A stretch of DNA of 64,000 nt, from NCBI GenBank assembly GCA_039881145.1, contig JAYKKI010000039.1:15692001-15756000 (forward strand), given 5' to 3'. The position numbers were made by a program, and so were the translations under genes. Within the stretch, counting starts at the first letter, position 1. Each line of letters begins with the position of its first letter. This DNA is from Druceiella hillmani. Lineage: Eukaryota; Arthropoda; Insecta; Lepidoptera; Hepialidae. Shown here piece after piece: positions 56,381-64,000 of this stretch. The notes under the pieces are model-generated. The model saw only the letters and a list, made by a program, of their open reading frames with translations, had not been told where the DNA came from and did not search any database.

Positions 56381-56798
56381 CACGGTGTCCGGGAATAGAT
56401 GTCGGACAAAGAAAGACGCTATTCGTTGGCTACAAATAATAAATTGTCGTTTAAATAAAACGTAAAACACGCCCTTTTTCTAACTGAGTGAAAAAAAAAA
56501 TTACACATAACTCTTTTTAACACACCCAATACTTGCCCAGAGTGCGTTGTTCACCCGCAATGGCCATATCTTCAGAGCAGTTCATGGGTTATTTCCCCAA
56601 GCGGCGCTGAACAATATGGGCAAATATTGTGTGTACAAAAAAGATGACAAACAATTATGAATATTAGTTTAAATTTCCTGAAATAAAAAAATCATCTTTT
56701 AAATTTTATTTTAACGACAATCATTCATCACTACATCACTATTTTTCAGTCAAGGAATAACGTCTTTCTTTGTCCAACACTTATTCCCGGACACCGTG
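56381..56798. mobile_element. MITE with about 45-bp terminal inverted repeats and TA target site
   Basis: The left end CACGGTGTCCGGGAATAGAT then GTCGGACAAAGAAAGACGCT is complementary to the right end ACGTCTTTCTTTGTCCAACA then CTTATTCCCGGACACCGTG. Both ends are flanked by TA (56379-56380 and 56799-56800), as expected of Tc1/mariner-type insertion. The 418-base interior has no transposase, so it is non-autonomous. The terminal sequence is of a kind I recall from insect MITEs. Confidence 0.88.
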
Positions 56799-57045
56799 TA
56801 TATGTGTTATCGGAATTTAATGGTGATTTATATTTTGGACTACGCAAAGAGTAAGAATAGGATTATTTCAGATGCCTTTCTTTTCTAATCCAGAGTTGCA
56901 AAAGGTAATGTCACCAGAAGCCAAAAATAAATCGAGTACACAGTTTTAGAGTCTTTCTGACTTGCCGAGAAGCTGTTCAAATATGTCCAATATGTTTCCA
57001 GATATTGAAGAGCGAGGATATATATCTAATTTTGTTTTAAAACTC
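56799..57045. other. Unassigned sequence
   Basis: Nothing recognisable. Confidence 0.3.
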
Positions 57046-57957
57046 CAGCTACAAATCTACTGTTTCTACTCTCAAACTAACAAATCTACTGTTTCTACTC
57101 TCAAACTAACAAATCTACTGTTTCTACTCTCAAACTAACAAATCTACTGTTTCTGTTCTCAAACTAACAAATCTACTGTTTCTGTTCTCAAACTAACAAA
57201 TCTACTGTTTCTACTCTCAAATTAACAAATCTACTGTTTCTACTCTCAAACTAACAAATCTACTGTTTCTACTCTCAAACTAACAAATCTACTGTTTCTA
57301 CTCTCAAACTAACAAATCTACTGTTTCTACTCTAAAATTAACAGATCTATTGTTTCTACTCTCAAACTAACAAATCTACTGTTTCTGCTCTCAAACTAAC
57401 AAATCTATTGTTTCTACTCTCAAATTAACAAATCTACTGTTTCTACCCTCAAACTAACAAATCTACTGTTTCTGTTCTCAAACTAACAAATCTACTGTTT
57501 CTACTCTCAAAATAACAAATCTATTGTTTCTACTCGCAAACTATCAAATCTACTGTTTCTACTCTCAAACTAACAAATCTACTGTTTCTACTCTCAAACT
57601 AACAAATCTACTGTTTCTACTCTCAAATTAACAAATCTACTGTTTCTACTCTCAAACTAACAAATCTACTGTTTCTGTTCTCAAACTAACAAATCTACTG
57701 TTTCTACACTCAAACTAACAAATCTACTCTACTCTCAAACTAACAAATCTACTGTTTCTACTCTCAAACTAACAAATCTACTGTTTCTACTCTCAAATTA
57801 ACAAATCTACTGTTTCTACTCTCAAACTAACAAATCTACTGTTTCTGTTCTCAAACTAACAAATCTACTGTTTCTACACTCAAACTAACAAATCTACTCT
57901 ACTCTCAAACTAACAAATCTACTGTTTCTACTCTCAAACTAACAAATCTACTGTTTC
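57046..57957. repeat. 29-bp minisatellite, about 31 copies
   Basis: The unit is AACAAATCTACTGTTTCTAC plus TCTCAAACT (TGTTTCTACTC at 57061 and 57090). Variants include TGTTCTC, CTCAAATTA and TCTATTG. A 25-base short unit (AAATCTACTCTACTCTCAAA) occurs near 57720 and 57890, marking a duplicated 170-base block (five full units plus the short one). Confidence 0.96.
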
Positions 57958-58051
57958 TTTAACTACCATCAACTGTGCGTCACTTCTCAAAATATAAAAT
58001 AATTTATATATTCTATTTTCTTCCCAATCTTTACCATTATTTACGCTAATA
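57958..58051. other. Unassigned sequence
   Basis: Short gap. Confidence 0.3.
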
Positions 58052-58210
58052 CGACTATTGAATATATTGGATGTTAATTTTGTAGAAATTCATTATTCAA
58101 AATTAAATGAAACTACGTGATGTAGTATTACTTCTACTTTCTTAAGTTCTTTACCATGATCTGGGTTTCGTTGTATTACAACATCTTCAGGTGGACTATT
58201 AGCAAAGATA
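58052..58210 (+). mobile_element. Foldback element, copy 8, left arm only
   Basis: TTGAATATATTGGATGTTAA through AACTACGTGATGTAGTATTA and ATCTTCAGGTGGACTATTAG to CAAAGAT, then unrelated sequence. The right arm is absent. Confidence 0.85.
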
Positions 58211-58867
58211 CGTTGTCCAGATTCTATTCTTAATAGTTTAAAGTTTCTTTTTTAATAATATTCGATAAAATAAATACAATCCAAAGAAATCTAAGATTTT
58301 TCCTGAGCCAAATATTTCCATTATTTTTAATCTATTCTGATTTATTTACACATCATCTTGTATTACACCATGGATACTTTACGTTTGGAATTGCAGAATA
58401 AATGAATGAAACAGCATCTCACTATGCCAAAACGTAACTGGCTGTAATACGAAAAGTAGATGCTTAAACGTATCTACGGATACGTAACGTACGTTCGAGT
58501 TATACGTACTATTATCAGATGCTGTGCCACTCTGTGCCAGGCCATTTGTGCGGTAACGTGATTATTAGGTAACACTGGATCAATAGGAAGCAAGGAGCAC
58601 GTAATTCACGTTGTCTATGGCACTATGGTCTATTTTTAGCTATGGGGCTATTTCCCACTAGACTCCTTTGGCATCCGTTCTTGTAATCATATAAATTATT
58701 GTCGAATGGGCAAATTGTACAAAATGATTGTGTCATTACTTCGTTCTCAACCTTATCATAAGAAGATAGATTAATATTTAGATTGCGATTTGCTAAAAAA
58801 TCGAATTTGTTTAGGCCGGTAACATATGTTCGTTGTTCGAATGCGATTTGGGAATTCGTTTTCCAAT
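58211..58867. other. Unassigned sequence
   Basis: No gene recognised. A less AT-rich stretch at 58480-58620 has no family assignment. A 131-codon minus ORF (58623-59018) begins on the neighbouring 23-bp repeat and is not supported. Confidence 0.35.
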
Positions 58868-58985
58868 TTAGAATCGGACCAATTTCAAAATCCGAATCGA
58901 ACCAATTTCCAAATTCGAATCGGACAAATTTCCAAATTCGAATCGGACCAATTTCCAAATCCGAATCGGACAAATTTCCGTTTGA
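58868..58985. repeat. 23-bp minisatellite, five copies
   Basis: AATCGGACCAATTTCCAAAT plus TCG is repeated with CCG/TCG and GACC/GACA alternatives. Overlapping ORFs on both strands (repeats of IGPISKSES type) come from the repeat. Confidence 0.92.
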
Positions 58986-60594
58986 AATCGAAACGAATAT
59001 TTGTAATGTGTAAAACATTTTATATACTTTCGTGCATCCATCTTCTCAGATAAGGAAAACGAACGTATGTTCCCGGCTTTAAAGGAAATAAAATAATAAA
59101 GAACCGGAGAGTTATTATAAATAAGGTTCGTAAAATTTAAATTCAATCATGTAATTAAATTTTAAAAACTCAAGTTTATTTTTTCATACGGACTAGTCAA
59201 AAATTTGGTCTTTTTATCTAGAATTACCATTATTATTATTTAATAATTAAATAATAATAATAATATTTTTTTTCTTTCATTACCTAATTTTTTTCAATTA
59301 AATTAAATTTAATTCTTTTAATAAATTAAATGAATACTTAGCATTCAACTTGATATAAACATGTGTAGATAATAAATTGTTAAATTTACTAAAACAATCT
59401 AAATAAAGTTCAATTAATAATGAAAATAATATTTATTGTAATTTATTAATTTTAAGTTTTCAATAAATGATAAAGCAATAATTTATAATGCAAATAAATA
59501 CATATCGAAGCTTAACCTCACCTTAGAGGAATGCACTTAAAATATTTTAATAACTGTCTTGAATACAGTATCAGTCACATCGCGCATGTAAATATATATT
59601 TAGTGAACAACTTCACAACTGTGGATTATTGTTGCATCGTACGCGCGCATCTTAAAATTTCACTCTCATCATTTTTTTCATAACGCGCCTAAAGAAGTAT
59701 AATTAAAAAAAACAAAGCAGAGAAATAAAACTTAAAAAAAAACAAGTTTAGCACAAGCAGTGAGCACCTTTTCAAAAATCGAATGTGTTATTCACTCGTA
59801 ACGGAACTGACATTCAATCATGTTTATCGCCATAAAATAGATAAAATATTCTACTGATATTGGCAAAAATATAACCAAAAGTTGTTCGTTTTTAAGCAAC
59901 CTTTGTTTCTTGCATGGTCCCTATTAGGTTGTAAATAGGAAAATCGTATTTTGTTGAAAAATAATCGTTTTTTCTATCGACGCTAATATGGTTAGCCAAA
60001 CATTATATTGAACTCAAAGCAAGAATGTTCATCGCTATTGATAAATTAGTCGAATAAAAATTAAAAAAAACAAATAAAACCGGCCAGTTGCTTGTCAGAA
60101 CACACATAAGATAGGATTTCGTAATTGCTGTATATTCCGAATTTTTTTAGATCATTAAAACTTCTGGTTGAGAAGTTAAAAGGATCGGATGGGACAAACT
60201 TTAGATAATTTCGAAGTTTAATATTTTGTTAAGGATACGTCGAAACTGCGCGTCGAAAACGTAACTTCGCTTTCGTGCTCTCAACGCAAATTACAGTACA
60301 TTTAACAAAAAAATTAAAGTGGTCAGACAAATGTGTAAGGTAAGATTAACAGAAAGTTTCTGTTTCCTAAATTAATTGAGAAATCAATGGGGAAATATTA
60401 CAAAATTGGGTGTACTTATTTTGGCTTCCAAATTATAAAATTATTTTGGTTTCCAAGTCTCTTACACATAGTAGACATACTATTTTGAAAATGTCTAGAT
60501 ATTCTCGATGTTTCTAATGCAATAAATAATGCAAAGAAAACGAAATTTTTTTGTATTGAATTGATTTTTCCATAACTTAGAATATATGGTACAA
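58986..60594. other. Unassigned AT-rich sequence
   Basis: About 1.6 kb with no gene. A near-palindromic ATTATTATTTAATAATTAAA run is at about 59231-59266. A CpG-containing stretch at 60240-60290 (ACTGCGCGTCGAAAACGTAA) is unassigned. Confidence 0.35.
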
Positions 60595-60949
60595 ATCTCT
60601 TCGCGGCCGCCTGAAGCCAAAAATCTTCTCTCCCTCCACCGCGCTTCTATTACTACCGCCCGCCCTAGGCACACAGTTTTACCAGTAAAATAATGTTACC
60701 CACGAACTCCGGGAAATCGACGCATATAAATGGATCTTTTTGCGGTAGTACGATAAATATTTGCATCGATTTATGTGGTGTATTGTTTGGTTTGTACGAA
60801 GTATTACGGCCGCCATGTTAAATTCTAAAATGTTTATTCTGACCACAACCAATTGCTAAAGAATTTAGATAAAATTTTAACATTTTATTTACAAATTTTA
60901 CTATTTTATTAATTGAAATGAGTATTAAAATACATTATCATTAAATATA

Positions 60950-61003
60950 TGTGTGCGTGTGTGTGTGTGTGCACGCGAGCGTACGTACGAGTGTGTGTGT
61001 ACA
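60950..61003. repeat. (GT)n microsatellite inside the long repeat
   Basis: GTGTGCGTGTGTGTGTGTGT followed by GCACGCGAGCGTACGTACGA and another GT run. Confidence 0.9.
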
Positions 61004-61350
61004 CATTAACCTAAAGAATTATTTTGGTACTTTTGTCAATCATTTTTTTTGTTTTTTTTTGTTAATACAAAAAGAAAACAACAAGCTTAATGCCTTAAAG
61101 TAAAAAGAAAAGTTAAAAAGCATTCTATAAATTTGAATATCGGTTCCGTACTAAAACAATTCAAAATGGGAAGAAAACATTATTTAATTAATTAGCGATC
61201 AATATCGTGATAAAATTTCTACTTATTTTAAACAATATCGGTTCGCATTTTCAGGAAGTTAAAGATGGTGAAAATGAATGAATGTAACATTTGTTTTTCG
61301 CGCGTCACCGTAATGTTACGTACAATGATTATATATACTATAGGTAAAAT

Positions 61351-61476
61351 ATTCTAAAATTGAATATGACAATGAATATGACAATGGTTATTTCAAAATT
61401 GAATATTTTAAAATTGAATATGACAATGAATATGACAATGGTTATTTCTAAAATTGAATATGACAATGGTTATTTC
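61351..61476. repeat. Short tandem repeat of ATGACAATG-type units
   Basis: AAAATTGAATATGACAATG recurs at about 61358, 61394-61440 and 61450, with GAATATGACAATGGTTATTT as the larger unit. Copy 1 has a single TTGAATATGATAACGG at this place. Confidence 0.85.
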
Positions 61477-61943
61477 AAATATTACATCAAATTCTCCAAC
61501 GACATCTCCCAAATCCCCATTTTTTTAACAAATTAAATTTTACATTTTTCAGTATCGAGCAATTAAGACGTTTCAATTTGGGTAAAAATTTTTTTAAGAG
61601 GTAACAACACCGACGAAAATGGTGCGCCTCTGTTAATAATAATAATCCACTTCGATATTTTAAAATTGCATAGTTAATTGAAAATGAAATTAAGTAAAAG
61701 TATTTACGTATGAAAAGTAATCCCTATTTGTTTATTTTGCAATACAGTAATATTTTTGCAGGTGAGAATAGCATAAGCCGGCATTTTAAGCGATGTTGTC
61801 AAATACAAACCACACGATCGTTCAATGCTGTATCTTAGATTGCACTGATAGCCCCGTTTTGATACACTATGCGTTTTGTACGTAGTTTTTGTGGACACAC
61901 TGTCGCGCATATTCTCGTCTTCTGGAGTACTCATTATTCTAAA

Positions 61944-63903
61944 TTCCATAATTAAAATAAATTTTCCGTAAAACTGATTGATTTGCTGTGCAAAATTTCT
62001 ACATAATAATGTATGGATGGGATCGACCTCGCGGATTTCTTGTTATATACGCTCTCATGGCGGCTCTACATTATACCGTGAACTCTAGCAATATTTAACT
62101 ATTTGTACACAGGAAAAAAAAATAATTAGGAATTAAAGGAAATAAAATGAGTGGTATATCTTTTCGTAATAAATTATTTATAACTTCTTTATATAATATG
62201 ATTATTTACACTTGGTAGCAGATATGTATACTTAGTGTAAATAATTATATTTTCTAAGTCACTAAATTTTGAATACATTTGAAAATATAAAATTGATCGA
62301 GATTAATTTATTTTCAGAATAATTAAATAATAGTAAATGTATATAATTTTTAAGTCATAGTTCACATATGTTCCAGACTAAATGTAAAATAAGTATCATA
62401 CGATATTTTTTTTTCTCATTTACTAAAACTGATTAAAATTTACTTTCTCTATGATTTCAAATAACATTTGATTTGAATAATCGTAGATATTTCTTTCCGT
62501 TTCTTTAATTTCAACAATGTTGACAATTAAAATTTCTTGATTTTAAGCTTCTTTTTAGAAAATTAAAATTAAGTTTAAACCAATCAATACATAACTTATA
62601 AATAAATGTATAAAAGAATCAAGACAGTGCAAAATGTATAATTATGAGATTATCCAAAATTCTCTTTAATTTGTCAATTTCAATAAATTTAAAAAATCAA
62701 TTCACTAATTCGCGCCTAGGTTTCATGATATTTATTTTTGTCATTATATTGGGGATGCTTTGAACCCCACAATATAGGTACTACTTGATAATGCTATAAG
62801 AAGAACAATTCGGTATCGTTTGCCCAGCTCGTAGTACTCGTAGGTTGAGGTGCCATTTTTTAATATACATCCGTTGACGTCGGTAGTCCGTAGCGAAATG
62901 AGCGGGCTCTCTGAATGTGAATGCGTTTGCGCTACGCGAACCAGATGTGAACCACAGAACAGATATTGTACAGAACGGATACGACGCATACTCACCCATA
63001 TAAAAAAAGAGTCGCACTTTTTCATACCTTCCCAAACGCTGTCAAAATGACTCCCCTCTCCTCCTGGCCAAAGCTTGTGTTATTAATGCTCATAGATGGT
63101 GCAATTTCTTACTCTCTATTGCTTATAGATGGCGTTATCAAAGAAAAAATGTTATTCTTATAAATTTATTAAAATCATTATAGAAAAAAACAATTTTCAT
63201 TTTTATAAATTTATTTATTAAACTGTTATAATAAAAATATTTCAATCTAAAGACAAATGTCAAAATAACATTACTATACAATAACTATTATAAAACATTC
63301 AAGAAAATTTAAATACATTTAAAAATGCAGTTGCGAATAGCATCGGGGCTCTGCAAGCAGCTCTCTGGCATCACCAGGTGGTGACTACATATACGTGTGT
63401 GGCAACTCGCACAAAACAAACAAAATACACAAATACAGATATAATTATAGAAATATTTCGTTATCTATTAACGGAGGAGATATATCTTCAAACTTTTGTT
63501 AAAACCCCATACTTTATCAATAATACACGATTATGTGACTTCTTGAAAAATTAAAGCCACTATTTTTCCTAGCGATGTCAATAAAACCAAAAAGACCAAA
63601 TTATTGATAATCATTTTATAAAATTTAAGTAATATTTAAAAAATCACGCATTACTTAAAATATTTGCAAGAAAGTCACATGTCACTAACAACTTTTTCAT
63701 TAATCTTTAAACTTCACTTGAATTATTTTTTTCTGGAGAGACTGTGCCCGACATCGCTTCACTATGGCTACGCCAATGCATATAAAATAGAAACTCTACA
63801 TCTAAATTGATAATTATTCCATCATACAGATAGTTCGAGTACAATGGGTACGATAGTTTCAAGACAATGTGACATTTTTGTACTGTTAATTTCATCACAC
63901 AAG
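61944..63903. other. Unassigned AT-rich sequence
   Basis: About 2 kb without a recognised gene or repeat. A less AT-rich island at 62810-63060 carries four overlapping ORFs of 65-93 codons on both strands, none recognised. CTCATAGATGGTGCAA and CTTATAGATGGCGTTA near 63089 and 63121 are a short duplication. Confidence 0.35.
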
Positions 63904-63941
63904 GACTATATATTATATATATATAAATATATATACGTATA

Positions 63942-63992
<51 letters not shown>
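63904..63992. repeat. (AT)n microsatellite at the right edge
   Basis: AT tract of about 90 bases with ATAC/ATAAA interruptions on its left side. Confidence 0.95.
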
Positions 63993-63994
<2 letters not shown>

Positions 63995-64000
63995 ATTTGG

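Larger units (their letters stand above)
60595..61943 (+). mobile_element. Long dispersed repeat, copy 2 (partner at 4140-5203)
   Basis: Collinear with copy 1: GGGAAATCGACGCATATAAA (60710), GTTTATTCTGACCACAACCA (60832), AACAATATCGGTTCGCATTT (61234), CATCAAATTCTCCAAC (61484), and a terminal block with GTACGTAGTTTT and GGACACACTGTCGCGC (around 61877-61910). Two expansions are absent from copy 1: a (GT)n tract at 60950-61003 and a short tandem repeat at 61351-61476. Confidence 0.75.

Noticed and set aside
62744..63163. Overlapping ORFs on both strands as a gene
   Set aside because: Four frames of similar length overlap, and none has a recognisable motif or splice signals.

Overview
This window looks like intergenic, repeat-dominated nuclear DNA from an animal, most likely an insect. 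The evidence is strong A+T richness, long (AT)n runs, stop-riddled transposon relics, spliced gene fragments, and many tandem arrays and inverted-repeat elements. The order or species cannot be decided from the sequence. No complete host gene is visible. The one convincing host-gene fragment is a first coding exon on the minus strand (31234-31297). It encodes a signal peptide and ends in a good splice donor, with an initiator-like start site about 120 bases upstream.

Layout. 1-3500: a foldback element, a decayed coding relic of a multi-copy arthropod family, an 18-bp in-frame minisatellite and a 250-bp tandem array that stops at a TATA box. 4140-5200: first copy of a long dispersed repeat whose second copy is at 60595-61943. 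6945-7830: composite 119-bp array. 8831-11945: a 50-bp satellite with an EcoRI site in most units and a higher-order pattern. 12300-29200: several dispersed families (foldback family, 360-bp family) among small tandem arrays (149, 38, 106 and 20 bp) and unrecognised small ORFs. 31200-31450: the secreted-protein exon. 35560-36485: minus-strand LINE reverse transcriptase relic. 36600-37960: a repeat with a tRNA-like internal segment and a nested insertion; an inverted second copy lies at 45200-46140. 38790-44090: dispersed and tandem repeats, many in related or inverted pairs. 46497-48240: a 66-bp minisatellite that runs into, and appears to derive from, a second LINE ORF2 relic. 50787-52845: a broken P-element-type (THAP) transposase gene. 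54934-58210: more foldback copies, two MITE-like elements and a 29-bp array. 58211-64000: mostly AT-rich unassigned sequence plus the second long repeat copy.

The coding relics (two clear LINEs, a P-type transposase and the multi-copy family member) all carry stops, frameshifts or truncations, so nothing here is likely to move by itself. The non-autonomous elements would depend on transposases encoded elsewhere. The most notable pattern is repeated conversion of transposon sequence into tandem arrays. The longest ORFs (47007-47927) are a by-product of a 66-bp period, which is a multiple of three, and should not be read as genes. Homologies were judged by eye; statements about families come from memory of their conserved motifs and were not searched.
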